From positions 62,001-126,000 of the forward strand of contig NZ_JABCSC020000004.1 of the NCBI RefSeq assembly GCF_012972705.2: a stretch of 64,000 nucleotides of DNA, written 5' to 3'. The position numbers and the translations under genes are program-made. Position 1 is the first letter of the stretch. Each line of letters starts with the position of its first letter. Shown here one piece after another: positions 36,997 through 45,291 of the stretch. The notes under the pieces were generated by a model, which searched no databases, was not told where the DNA came from, and saw only the letters and a list, made by a program, of their open reading frames with translations. This DNA is from Uliginosibacterium aquaticum. GTDB lineage: Bacteria > Pseudomonadota > Gammaproteobacteria > Burkholderiales > Rhodocyclaceae.

Positions 36997-37686
36997 TCAG
37001 GCTTGCGGCAGCACCGGGCCGCCTTTCTCGATGGCTCGCTGGTAGGCCGGGCGGGCACGCACACGCTCTAGCCAGGCCTTGATGTGCGGCGCATGGCGGG
37101 CTGTCGTGCTGCGCGAGCTCAGGGCTTCGAGCGCAAAACACATCTGGAAGTCTGCGAGACTGATGGCTTGACCCGCGAACCAGGTGTGGCTGGCTAGGTG
37201 CTCATCAATAAAGGCGGTCGCACGCTCAAGGTTCGGTTCGATCAGTTTTTCAATCACCTTGTTGCATAGGCCACGCGCGATCGGGCGAACGAAGAAGGGC
37301 ATGGGCTGGCGTGGGATGGTGGTGAACACCAGTTTCATGACCAGCCAGTTCATCAACGAGCCTTCGGCGTAATGCATCCAGAAGCGGCATTCCCGACCCG
37401 CTGCGCTACCGCGTTTTGGCTCTAGCCCGGCAAGTTCGGCCTTTGCCTGCACTCCATGGACTTCGGCCAGGTACTCGAGGATAGCCCCAGACTCGGCTAT
37501 GACCAGGTCACCGTCCTGGATGACCGGCGATTTACCCAGTGGATGAATCTTGCGAAGTTCCGGCGGAGCGAGTCGAGTGGCCGGGTCGCGCGCATGAATG
37601 ACGAGTTCGTAAGGCAATCCGAGCTCTTCCAGCAGCCACAGTATGCGTTGGGAGCGGGACATCTCAAGGTGATGGACTGTGATCAT
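36997..37686 (-). CDS. Glutathione S-transferase family protein
   Basis: 229-residue cytosolic GST-like protein. The N-terminal thioredoxin-fold domain (1-80) has HHLEMSRSQRILWLLEELGLPYEL with a serine at the catalytic position, then the glutathione-binding LGKSPVI and ESGAILEYL. The C-terminal helical domain (about 95-229) contains ISLADFQMCFALEAL, the conserved N-cap Asp motif. Substrate unknown. No operon partner; it lies just downstream of the ssrA terminator on the same strand. Confidence 0.9.
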   Translation of the reverse strand: MITVHHLEMSRSQRILWLLEELGLPYELVIHARDPATRLAPPELRKIHPLGKSPVIQDGDLVIAESGAILEYLAEVHGVQAKAELAGLEPKRGSAAGRECRFWMHYAEGSLMNWLVMKLVFTTIPRQPMPFFVRPIARGLCNKVIEKLIEPNLERATAFIDEHLASHTWFAGQAISLADFQMCFALEALSSRSTTARHAPHIKAWLERVRARPAYQRAIEKGGPVLPQA

Positions 37687-37715
37687 GAGGGTGGTTCCGG
37701 GCAGGAGGCAGACAC

Positions 37716-37739
37716 AAAAAAGCCGGCATGCGCCGGCTT
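37716..37739 (-). terminator. Rho-independent terminator of ssrA
   Basis: Minus strand AAGCCGGC-GCAT-GCCGGCTTTTTT, 15 bases beyond the CCA end of the tmRNA. Confidence 0.92.
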
Positions 37740-37754
37740 GTCTGCAATGCTTGA

Positions 37755-38119
37755 TGGTGGAGGCGGGGGGAATCGAACCCCCGTCCGCAAGACTTCCACA
37801 ACTGGATCTACATACTTAGCCGCTCTATTTTTGTTTAACCCTGCGCTTAGCCGACCGGCAGGCCGACGCAAGGCGAGTCACCTATGTTTTAGCTCCGCAC
37901 CAAGTAACCCGATGCAGCACGAGTCCCTGTGAATGACGCTGCTGTAGGTTTTACCCCACCTGACCCAGAGACCAATCAGTGCAGCGGCTTAGGCCTTAAG
38001 CGGCCAGAGCGAATTGCTCGTCGTTGGCGAGTATAGATTTCCAGATGGATTTACGAGGTAACTGGGCCTCGGTATGCACCACATCGCTTCTTGACCCACG
38101 TCGAAGCCAGGTCGCCCCC
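37755..38119 (-). ncRNA. ssrA: Transfer-messenger RNA (tmRNA), one-piece
   Basis: Rescues stalled ribosomes with SmpB. The 365-nt RNA begins GGGGGCGACCTGGCTTCGACG and ends with a T-arm GTTCGATTC and an encoded CCA. The 5' GGGGGCG pairs with the 3' CGCCUCC to form the acceptor stem. The internal message near 38000-38030 reads GCC AAC GAC GAG CAA TTC GCT, then CTG GCC GCT TAA, giving the tag ANDEQFALAA. It is the ordinary one-piece form, not the permuted two-piece form. Its promoter and terminator are visible. Confidence 0.97.
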
Positions 38120-38161
38120 GGTTCCGTAGCCGATGCCAACGCGCATCGGTAAAGCGGTTTC

Positions 38162-38189
38162 ATTCTAGCGCGTTCGGCGCGCAGGGCAA
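38162..38189 (-). promoter_or_regulatory. Sigma-70 promoter of ssrA
   Basis: Minus strand TTGCCC, 16 bases, TAGAAT. Transcription would begin near 38155, giving a leader of about 35 nt before the mature 5' end. The leader contains a small hairpin CCGATGC/GCATCGG and would be removed by RNase P. Confidence 0.65.
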
Positions 38190-38199
38190 AGCAAACTCG

Positions 38200-38964
38200 T
38201 TATTGCTCGGAATCGCCCCTCAGCGCACTTTCGAGCACTTTGGAGACTTGTTCGGAGAGCTCCGGCAGCAGGGTGGCGCGCATGTGCGCCGTGGTCTGCA
38301 CGCGCAGGCGCTCGGAGAGACCCAGCAGTTCGCTGGCGATGATGGGGGGCAACTCCTTGGCGAGCCACTGGTTCAGGCTCTGCGAGATCTGCGCATCGAG
38401 CTCGATGAGGCGCTCGCTCATGGCTGCGGCAGCGCCTTGTACGGCCTCTTGCCGGGCGGCCTGCAGGGCCGGCCATTGATTGATCTCAGCCTCTTCGCGG
38501 CCCTGGCGGATGGCGGCCTGCACGGCATGCTGCTGCATCTGGCGCGCTTCGTGGAGGGTCTCGGCGCGCGCCTTGGCGACGGCCTCCTGAATGGCGTGTT
38601 GCTGTTCGACGCGCATTTCTTCGCGGACGCGTTCGACGGCTTCATCCACCGCGCGCTCGATGACCTCATCCGGTGGCAGCGGGCTCATGGGCTGGAACTG
38701 GCCGCTGGGTGTGTAGTCGTCGAGATCCAGATTCAGCGAAAAGGCTTCCTGCACGCGTGGCGGTACCGCAGGCGCGGTTTCGCTGACGGGTAGGGCTAGT
38801 GCGTCGGTGAGTTCAGGCAGCTCTTCCTCGACAACCTCGGTGAGCATAGGGAGTTCTTCTGCGTCCGGGCTTACGCCGCTGGTGCGGTTGCGGCGGATCA
38901 GGGCATCGGCCTTGCCGAGCAGGGCGCGATCAAGGGGGAGGTCATCGGCACTGGAGCTGTTCAT
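38200..38964 (-). CDS. Coiled-coil protein of unknown function downstream of holC
   Basis: 254-residue soluble acidic protein without signal peptide or membrane segment. The first 100 residues are acidic and probably disordered; residues about 100-200 form a long Ala/Glu/Gln-rich helix (IERAVDEAVERVREEM, ARQEAVQGAAAAM), and the C-terminus (LSERLRVQTTAHMRATLLPEL) is helical too. It is faintly FliH-like in composition but I do not recognise the family. The ATG overlaps the holC stop by four bases, so it is translated with pepA and holC. Confidence 0.75.
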   Translation of the reverse strand: MNSSSADDLPLDRALLGKADALIRRNRTSGVSPDAEELPMLTEVVEEELPELTDALALPVSETAPAVPPRVQEAFSLNLDLDDYTPSGQFQPMSPLPPDEVIERAVDEAVERVREEMRVEQQHAIQEAVAKARAETLHEARQMQQHAVQAAIRQGREEAEINQWPALQAARQEAVQGAAAAMSERLIELDAQISQSLNQWLAKELPPIIASELLGLSERLRVQTTAHMRATLLPELSEQVSKVLESALRGDSEQ

Positions 38965-39389
38965 GAATTTCCCTTGGACAGATCGAAGGCCTGCACCGGA
39001 TGGGCCTGCTGTTTGTAGAAGCGCCAGCGCTCGCGAGCGGTGACGCGACTGGCTTCGTCGGTGCCGACGATCTCGACAAGCTGGGCGTAGCGGGTATAGC
39101 CCTCCGGCAGATCGTCGGCAAGGTTCAGCAGCAGATCGTCATGGACTAGTTCTTCTGCCCTCCGTGCGATGAGGACCGGGGTGCGGGCCGCGAGCGGGGA
39201 GCTGGCTGCTACGTGTGGAACGAAGGATAGCGGCTGCCGTGTCCACAGCAGGTTGTCGTAGCGCTGGGCGGTGCTGGCGTCCGGTGCGAAGACCACCACC
39301 TTGTGCCCGGCGCGTACGGCCTTGGTGGTGATGGCGCAGGCCGCCTCGAGGCGGTCCTGCGCATTGTGATAGAAGCGGACCTCGGTCAC
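38961..39389 (-). CDS. holC: DNA polymerase III subunit chi (HolC)
   Basis: Clamp-loader-associated subunit that links the polymerase to SSB through psi. The 142-residue product has the family opening VTEVRFYHNAQDRLEAACAI, then HKVVVFAPD, ARTPVLIA and GYTRYAQLVEIVG. I take the GTG at 39389 as start because it overlaps the pepA stop as GTGA; the frame runs up to 39500 inside pepA without support. pepA-holC adjacency is conserved in many proteobacteria, and valS often lies nearby, as here. Confidence 0.92.
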   Translation of the reverse strand: MTEVRFYHNAQDRLEAACAITTKAVRAGHKVVVFAPDASTAQRYDNLLWTRQPLSFVPHVAASSPLAARTPVLIARRAEELVHDDLLLNLADDLPEGYTRYAQLVEIVGTDEASRVTARERWRFYKQQAHPVQAFDLSKGNS

Positions 39390-40870
39390 TGCCCGGCCCG
39401 TTGCAGCAGGAACTCGGCCAGCAGTGGCACCGGTCGGCCGGTCGCTCCCTTGTCCGCGCCGCTCTTCCAGGCGGTGCCGGCGATGTCGAGGTGCGCCCAC
39501 TTGTAGGCCTTGGTGAAACGCGACAGGAAGCAGGCGGCTGTGATGCTGCCGGCCGGTCGCCCACCGATGTTGGCGATGTCGGCGAAGTTGCTCTTGAGTT
39601 GCTCCTGATATTCGTCGAAGAGCGGCAGTTGCCAGGCACGGTCTCCGGCATTTTGGCCGGCGGCAAGTAGTTCAGCGGCGAGCGCGTCGTCATTGGCCAA
39701 GAGGCCGGAGGTATGGTGGCCCAGGGCGATGATGCAGGCGCCGGTCAGGGTGGCGATATCCACCACGCAGGCAGGCTTGAACTGCTCGGCGTAGGTGAGT
39801 GCGTCGCACAGGATCAGGCGGCCTTCTGCGTCCGTGTTGAGGATCTCGATGGTCTGGCCAGACAGCGAGGTGACTACATCGCCCGGCTTGACGGCGGTGC
39901 CGCTGGGCAGGTTTTCGGTGGCCGGGATCAGGCCGACCAGGTTGATCGGCAGGCCCAGCTTGGCGACGGTGCGGAAGATCCCCAGCACGGAGGCGGCTCC
40001 GCACATGTCGAACTTCATTTCGTCCATGCCTTCGCCGGGCTTCAGTGAGATGCCGCCGGAGTCGAAGGTGACGCCCTTGCCGACCAGTACGACCGGAGCC
40101 TCCTTGGCCTTGCCGCCCTTGTATTCGAGCACGATGAAGCGCGGCTCTTCGCGCGTACCCTGCGCCACGGACAGGAAACTGCCCATGCCCAGCTCTTCAA
40201 TGCCCTCGCGGTCGAAGACCTTGAGCTTGAGCTTGTATTCGCGGGCGAGGCTCTTGGCAGTGTCGGCTAGCGTGCTCGGGGTGCAGTAATTGGCGGGCAG
40301 GTTGCCCAGATCGCGGGCCAGGGCCTGACCCGCAGCAATCGCTGCGCCTTGTTCGACGGCGCGCTTGGCGGCCGCGTCGCTCTTGCCCTGCAGGATGAAA
40401 TCAAGCTTGGCGGGGCCGGCAGGCTTGTCTTCTGCCTTGGCCTTGATGGCTTCAAAACGGTAGGCGGTGTCGGCCAGTAGGGTCGTAGCGCTACGCAGGC
40501 TGGCGGGCAATTCGAGACCGGCGGCAACCAGATCGGTGGCCGCAAAAGCCGCGGATTTGGCCTTGCTGGTTGAGAGCCACTTGCCGACGGCAAGCAACGC
40601 GTTGCGCAGGGTCTTGGCGTTCAGTTCGGCACGTTTGCCGAGGCTTACCACCAGTACGCGTTCGGCCGTGACGCCGGGCAGTGTGGGCAGGGCCAGCAGG
40701 CTGCCTGCCTTATCGTCCAGGTCGCGCAGGCAAAGCTTGCCGAGCAGGCCCTGGCTGGCGGCGTCCGTGGCGGCGAACTGTGGGCCGGCTTCGCCATCGC
40801 TGCTGCGGGCAAGGATCAGGCAGTCGGTTTTGAGTTTCTCGGGGCTTGCTGCTTTTATGCTAAATTCCAT
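39386..40870 (-). CDS. pepA: Leucyl aminopeptidase PepA (M17)
   Basis: Hexameric cytosolic aminopeptidase with a two-metal site; in E. coli it also acts as a DNA-binding recombination and regulatory factor. The 494-residue product has VGKGVTFDSGGISLKP (metal and substrate ligands) and the M17 signature NTDAEGRL at about 344-351. Normal length. First gene of the pepA-holC-unknown operon, with four-base overlaps throughout. It is divergent from lptF, 98 bases apart. Confidence 0.97.
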   Translation of the reverse strand: MEFSIKAASPEKLKTDCLILARSSDGEAGPQFAATDAASQGLLGKLCLRDLDDKAGSLLALPTLPGVTAERVLVVSLGKRAELNAKTLRNALLAVGKWLSTSKAKSAAFAATDLVAAGLELPASLRSATTLLADTAYRFEAIKAKAEDKPAGPAKLDFILQGKSDAAAKRAVEQGAAIAAGQALARDLGNLPANYCTPSTLADTAKSLAREYKLKLKVFDREGIEELGMGSFLSVAQGTREEPRFIVLEYKGGKAKEAPVVLVGKGVTFDSGGISLKPGEGMDEMKFDMCGAASVLGIFRTVAKLGLPINLVGLIPATENLPSGTAVKPGDVVTSLSGQTIEILNTDAEGRLILCDALTYAEQFKPACVVDIATLTGACIIALGHHTSGLLANDDALAAELLAAGQNAGDRAWQLPLFDEYQEQLKSNFADIANIGGRPAGSITAACFLSRFTKAYKWAHLDIAGTAWKSGADKGATGRPVPLLAEFLLQRAGQ

Positions 40871-40968
40871 GGCCTTTTCCTGATGTAGCGGCGGCGTGCG
40901 CCAATTGTCCGGACGCCTGATTATCCCCGCTGCAGCTTGATGCCGTCAAAGCGAGTACTCATTCCATC

Positions 40969-42045
40969 ATGATTTTCCGCCGCGCAGCGATGCGCGAATT
41001 TGCAAGTACGGCGGCAGCGATCTTTGTTGCGCTGTTCTTCATTCTGGTTACGGTGATCCTTGTACGCCTGCTGTCGCAGGCGGCGGGCGGTCGTCTGCCG
41101 GCCGATGCGGTGCTGGCGCTGATCGGTTTCTCGACCCTCAATCACCTGCCGGTCACACTGGCGCTGTCGGTGTTTGTGGCGGTGCTGTTGTCGCTCTCGC
41201 GCAGCTATCGCGATTCGGAAATGGTGGTGTGGTTTTCCTCCGGGCTCTCGTTGACCGCCTGGTTGCGGCCGGTGCTGGCCTTCGTTATGCCGATCGTGGC
41301 GGTGATCGCGGCGCTTTCGTTATTTCTGTCGCCGTGGGCGCAGGGCAAGGCGCTTGAGTATCGCAAGCGACTCGAGACGCGGGATGAAGTCTCGCGGGTG
41401 GCGCCCGGCGTGTTCCGTGAATCCGTTTCGGCGCAGCGAGTGTTCTTTGTGGAATCGGTGGATCGCGAGGCTGGCAAGGTTCGCAATGTGTTCATCAATT
41501 CGTCCAAGGATGGTCGCCAGGATCTGACGGTGGCGGCTGAAGGGCTGGTCGAGTCGGCCTCCAATGGCGATCGTTTTGTGGTGCTTTTCAACGGTCATCG
41601 TTACGAAGGCGAGCCTGGTTCGGCCGAGTACCGCGTGATGGCGTTTGAACGTTATGCGGTGCGGATCGAGCCGAAAGAAATCGGGGTGATCGAATTTACT
41701 CCGCGTACGCTGACCACGCTCAATCTTTTCCTGCTCCCCAGTAATGCCAACAAGGCCGAACTGGCCTGGCGTTTCGGGATTCCACTGGCGACCTTATTGC
41801 TGGCTTTGCTGGCGATTCCGCTGTCTTTCGTAAACCCGCGTGCCGGGCGGGCCAATAGCCTGATCTTTGCCGTGCTGGCGTTTGCAGTCTATTTCAACCT
41901 GCTCGGGGTCAGTCAGGCCTGGATTGCCAAGGGCAAGCTGGATGTTCTGGCCGGCATGGTCAGCGTGCATGGCGGCATGTTCCTGTTATTGGTGCTGCTG
42001 TTTGGCTGGCGGATGTTGCCTGACCTGAGGCGTTTCAAGCGATGA
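40969..42045 (+). CDS. lptF: LPS export ABC transporter permease LptF
   Basis: Inner-membrane subunit of the LptB2FG extractor. The 358-residue product begins with FRRAAMREFASTAAAIFVALFF, has six hydrophobic segments (three before and three after a periplasmic beta-jelly-roll of about residues 120-260) and the coupling-helix region FSTLNHLPVTLAL. The stop overlaps the lptG start by four bases. The ATPase gene lptB is not in the window. Confidence 0.95.
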   Translation: MIFRRAAMREFASTAAAIFVALFFILVTVILVRLLSQAAGGRLPADAVLALIGFSTLNHLPVTLALSVFVAVLLSLSRSYRDSEMVVWFSSGLSLTAWLRPVLAFVMPIVAVIAALSLFLSPWAQGKALEYRKRLETRDEVSRVAPGVFRESVSAQRVFFVESVDREAGKVRNVFINSSKDGRQDLTVAAEGLVESASNGDRFVVLFNGHRYEGEPGSAEYRVMAFERYAVRIEPKEIGVIEFTPRTLTTLNLFLLPSNANKAELAWRFGIPLATLLLALLAIPLSFVNPRAGRANSLIFAVLAFAVYFNLLGVSQAWIAKGKLDVLAGMVSVHGGMFLLLVLLFGWRMLPDLRRFKR

Positions 42046-43115
42046 AGACTGCTCGCGGCTATTTGCGCCGGGAAATCATTTATTCCACCCTGCTGGTGCT
42101 GGGGGCCTTTCTGTGCCTGTTTGCGTTCTTCGATTTTCTGGCTGAGCTCGAGGATCTAGGCAAGGAGGGCTACCGCCTCAAGCACGCGGTGATCTTTGTG
42201 GCGCTGTCGATCCCGAGCCGGGCCTATGAGGTCATGCCGATCGCGGTGCTGATCGGCACGCTTTACGCGCTGACCCAGTTTGCCCGCAATTCTGAACTCA
42301 CCGTCCTGCGTGCGGCCGGCGTGTCCACGCGGCAGTTGCTGATCGCCTTGATGCGCATCGGTCTGTTTTTCGTGGTACTGACCTTTGTGCTGGGTGAATA
42401 CGTGGCACCGCCGCTCGAGCGGATTGGCCAGAAGTGGCGTTTGCGCACGACCAATGCCACTGTGCCGCAGGAGTTGCGCACAGGGATGTGGATGCGCGAT
42501 GGTCGCTTGTTCGTGAACGTGCAGCGCGTCCTGCCAGATGCCTCGCTCGAGACGGTGAAGATCTACGAGTTCGATTCTGAGCATCGCCTGGCGACACTCA
42601 ACGTTGCCAAGCGCGGGGTGTATTCCGTAGAGCAGGGTTGGTTGCTCAGTGAAGTGGTGCAGACCCGCTTTCATGGCGACCGTACCGAGCTCTTGAATAT
42701 CCCCTCCTTGCGTTGGGCTTCTGAACTTACGCCGGAGTTGATCAGTGTCGTGATGGTGACGCCGGAGCGCATGGCCCTGGCTAGTCTGTATCAGTACAAG
42801 CGCCATCTGGAAGCCAACTCACAGCGTACTGGGCGCTATGCCGTGGCGTTCTGGAAAAAGCTGGTCTACCCGCTGGTGACGCTGGTAATGATGGTCTTGG
42901 CGCTCCCCTTCTGCCTGGGCAACCAGCGGTCGGTGAATGTGGGTGCGCGCGTACTGACTGGCGTGATGCTGGGGATCGGTTTCTATCTGCTCAATGCCCT
43001 GTTCTCGAATCTGGGTGTGCTGAATGCCTGGCCGGCCTTGATGAGCGCCGCGCTGCCCAGCCTGTTGTTCTTTCTGCTGGCAGTTGGCCTGATGTGGAAA
43101 GTTGACCGGCGCTGA
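42042..43115 (+). CDS. lptG: LPS export ABC transporter permease LptG
   Basis: Second permease of LptB2FG. The 357-residue product has six membrane segments and a central periplasmic domain. Family blocks include YLRREIIYSTLLVLGAFLCLFAFFDFLAEL at the N-terminus (one long conserved block), ELTVLRAAGVSTRQL, the coupling motif facing LptB, and LVTLVMMVLALPFCLG. Coupled to lptF by the ATGA overlap. Convergent with the RDD gene, 15 bases apart. Confidence 0.95.
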   Translation: MKTARGYLRREIIYSTLLVLGAFLCLFAFFDFLAELEDLGKEGYRLKHAVIFVALSIPSRAYEVMPIAVLIGTLYALTQFARNSELTVLRAAGVSTRQLLIALMRIGLFFVVLTFVLGEYVAPPLERIGQKWRLRTTNATVPQELRTGMWMRDGRLFVNVQRVLPDASLETVKIYEFDSEHRLATLNVAKRGVYSVEQGWLLSEVVQTRFHGDRTELLNIPSLRWASELTPELISVVMVTPERMALASLYQYKRHLEANSQRTGRYAVAFWKKLVYPLVTLVMMVLALPFCLGNQRSVNVGARVLTGVMLGIGFYLLNALFSNLGVLNAWPALMSAALPSLLFFLLAVGLMWKVDRR

Positions 43116-43130
43116 GCGCGGGTTCAGTGC

Positions 43131-43592
43131 TCAGTCGGCGTCCTGGCGCAAGGCCGGGTTGAAAACGATGCGGGTGCCGGCCAGCCGGTCGTGCGGGAAT
43201 TGGCGTTCGCGATCGACGAAAGCGGTCCAGATCAGGCCGACTCCGCTCAAAAGCAGCAGCATGGAAGGCCAGGCCAGTGCGTAGCGCAGCAGGCTGCGCC
43301 CCAGCGAGGGCGGTAAGCCGCTGTTTGCGTCCACCAGTTGCAGCTGCCAGGTCTGCATGGCCAGCGTCTGGCCGCGCCGGTGCCAGAGCCAGATGAAGTA
43401 CGCCCCCAGCAAAGCCAGCAGATGCAGCCACTCAAGCCAGCCGGGCGGGGTGATGCCGAAAGCTACGCCCAGCGTGAGCAGGGGGGCCAGAAAGCCGAGG
43501 GCAAGCACGCCCAGCAGAAGCAGGGATTCATAAAGCATGGCGGCCAGGCGGCGGCGCAGGCTGGCGAGTTCTACTTGCGGGCGGTTGGGCAT
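43131..43592 (-). CDS. RDD family membrane protein
   Basis: 153-residue integral membrane protein. The RDD motif is LRRRLAAMLYESLLL near the N-terminus, with the Arg and the acidic position conserved; two pairs of hydrophobic segments (about 18-48, 55-70 and 100-125) and the terminal QFPHDRLAGTRIV block fit. RDD proteins have been linked to ion transport but the role is not firm. Last gene of the sigma-DUF3619-DUF3106-RDD operon, 13 bases after the previous stop. Confidence 0.88.
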   Translation of the reverse strand: MPNRPQVELASLRRRLAAMLYESLLLLGVLALGFLAPLLTLGVAFGITPPGWLEWLHLLALLGAYFIWLWHRRGQTLAMQTWQLQLVDANSGLPPSLGRSLLRYALAWPSMLLLLSGVGLIWTAFVDRERQFPHDRLAGTRIVFNPALRQDAD

Positions 43593-43605
43593 TGGCGTGT
43601 AGCGC

Positions 43606-44244
43606 TTATTCGCGCTCGATTTCTTCTTCCGGGGGCGGTGGCGGCACTTCGACCGGCACGACGACAGGCACTACTGCTGGCGCACTGGCGGTGGCCACGC
43701 GAACGCGGGTGGAAGGGTTTTTCAGGGTAAGCGCCTTGGGCGGACGCAATTCAGTGGTGCGCGATTGAGTCGGTGCCGAAGCATCAGGGAGCGGTGTCGG
43801 CGCGGGTGAGCGCGCCAATGCCGGACTCTGGGCGCGCAGGCGGGCCTTTTCTTCTTCGGGCAGCGCCTGGTACTCCTGCCATTTGCGCTCTAGTGCCCGG
43901 CGTTGTTCGGGCGCGTTGGCTTGCAGCTGACGGTACTGGATACGCGCGAGTTCGCGCTGCGCAGGGGTCAGGCCCAGCCATTCCCGCATCCGGTCCTGCA
44001 TGCGTGCCTGTTCGACATCGCTCAGGGCGGCGAAGCGGCGTGCGATGCCCAGCCAGCTCTGGCGGCGCGAGTCTGGCAGTTTGTCCCACTCGCGGGCGAG
44101 CGGGGCCAGGGCCGTGCGTTGCTGGGCATTGAGCTGGCTCCAGCGCGGTTGGGCGCCGCCAGGCAGCAGGCCGCTGGTCTGCGCGTGAGCGCTGACCATT
44201 AGCCCGAGGATAAGGATTATTGTCGCGAGGAGTCGGCCAGCCAC
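43606..44244 (-). CDS. DUF3106 exported protein
   Basis: 212-residue periplasmic protein with a signal peptide ending VSAHA (about 21). The mature region contains the DUF3106 repeat-like helices (WSQLNAQQRTALAPLAREWDKL, LTPAQRELARIQYRQL), reminiscent of Spy/CpxP-type hairpins, and a Pro/Val-rich, acidic C-terminus. Function unknown; position beside a sigma factor suggests a stress-linked periplasmic protein (inference). Its start overlaps the DUF3619 stop by 28 bases. Confidence 0.85.
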   Translation of the reverse strand: MAGRLLATIILILGLMVSAHAQTSGLLPGGAQPRWSQLNAQQRTALAPLAREWDKLPDSRRQSWLGIARRFAALSDVEQARMQDRMREWLGLTPAQRELARIQYRQLQANAPEQRRALERKWQEYQALPEEEKARLRAQSPALARSPAPTPLPDASAPTQSRTTELRPPKALTLKNPSTRVRVATASAPAVVPVVVPVEVPPPPPEEEIERE

Positions 44245-44627
44245 GACTGGAAGCCCCGGTCGAGATACGCGTCGATCGGCAGTTCATCGCTGAGCAGGGC
44301 AGAGTCGATGTCTTCCTGGCTCTCGATGTGTTGCAGTGACAGGGTCTGGTTGCCGGCCAGCAGCACCAGAACCAGGCCGAAGGCCATGGCCAGTGGGCGC
44401 AGACGCTCTTCGAGCCAGCTCCAGCCGGAGCGGCCAACGCTGGCCAGCGAGAGTTCGCCGGCTTGTGTCGGCAAGCCGGCCAGCGCAGCCTGGCGGGCAG
44501 CGAAGAGGCGTTCGGTCACCGGTACGTCCAGCTGAGCGGTGCCCGCATTGAGCTGATTGCGTACAAACAGGCCCAGCTCGCGTTCTGCGGCGAAGTCCAG
44601 GGAGTAGGGGGATTGTTGGGGGGTCAT
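44217..44627 (-). CDS. DUF3619 protein, candidate anti-sigma factor
   Basis: 136-residue protein with a cytoplasmic N-terminus (ERELGLFVRNQLNAGTAQL), a single membrane helix at about 77-92 (LAMAFGLVLVLLAGN) and a short C-terminal domain. A bitopic protein encoded directly behind a sigma factor, with a four-base overlap, has the usual layout of a membrane anti-sigma factor; that role is inference, as DUF3619 is uncharacterised to my knowledge. No zinc-binding ZAS motif (HxxxCxxC) is present. Confidence 0.82.
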   Translation of the reverse strand: MTPQQSPYSLDFAAERELGLFVRNQLNAGTAQLDVPVTERLFAARQAALAGLPTQAGELSLASVGRSGWSWLEERLRPLAMAFGLVLVLLAGNQTLSLQHIESQEDIDSALLSDELPIDAYLDRGFQSWLADSSRQ

Positions 44628-45235
44628 AGTTCAATTCCTTTCGCACGCAGCGCAGCCGCCAACGTGTGACTGGCCCGGGAGCAGTGCGTCTTTACGCTAC
44701 CCTCGGAGCAGCCCATGGCGGCGGCTGTCTCGGCAATGTCCATTTCCTCCCAGTAACGCATGAGGAAGGCTTCGCGTTGACGCGCGGGCAGTTTGGATAT
44801 TTCACTTTCTATGATGGACAGGGTTTGTGACTGTTCTAGGCGCCCTTGTGGTCCGGCAGGCAGCATGCCGGTGTCTGTGGTTTCGATGCTCTCCAGCGGA
44901 TCTGGTTCCCCTTCCTCGCCGCTGCCGAAGGCAGAAAGCAGGCTGACCCACAGGTTGCGCACGCGGGAGCGGCGCATGTGGTCGCGGATGGCGTTCTGCA
45001 GAATGCGCTGAAACAGCAGGGGCAGCTCTTCCGCCGGGCGTGCCGCGTACTTCTCGGCGAGCTTGAGCATGGCTTCCTGCACCACATCCAGGGCGGCCTC
45101 CTCATCGCGCAGGGCGAACTGGGCCTGCCGGAAGGCGCGCCTTTCGACGCCGGCTAGGAAATCTGAGAGTTCGATGCGTGAAGCCAGAGTCTGACCTGTT
45201 GCCTGTGGGTGCGAACCGGCCGGCGCCTTGACCAA
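44624..45235 (-). CDS. ECF-type RNA polymerase sigma factor
   Basis: 203-residue sigma-70-family factor with regions 2 (FLAGVERRAFRQAQFAL, ALDVVQEAMLKLAEKY, IRDHMRRSR) and 4 (LPARQREAFLMRYWEEMDIAETAAAMGCSEGSVKTH, as a helix-turn-helix). The linker is longer than usual for ECF factors. The start is uncertain: the frame opens with a TTG at 45235, poorly spaced from AGGA, and the family match begins about 20 residues later. First gene of a four-gene operon, divergent from ilvI with only 56 bases between. Confidence 0.88.
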   Translation of the reverse strand: MVKAPAGSHPQATGQTLASRIELSDFLAGVERRAFRQAQFALRDEEAALDVVQEAMLKLAEKYAARPAEELPLLFQRILQNAIRDHMRRSRVRNLWVSLLSAFGSGEEGEPDPLESIETTDTGMLPAGPQGRLEQSQTLSIIESEISKLPARQREAFLMRYWEEMDIAETAAAMGCSEGSVKTHCSRASHTLAAALRAKGIEL

Positions 45236-45291
45236 TCCTGATGGCGCCGGTAAGGTAATGGGTTCTTTTGTTGGGGTGCGTGGGTGCGGGA

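Noticed and set aside
37755-38119. Permuted two-piece tmRNA, as in some betaproteobacteria
   Set aside because: The 5' GGGGGCG end, tag and CCA end are in the normal linear order and the ends pair with each other.
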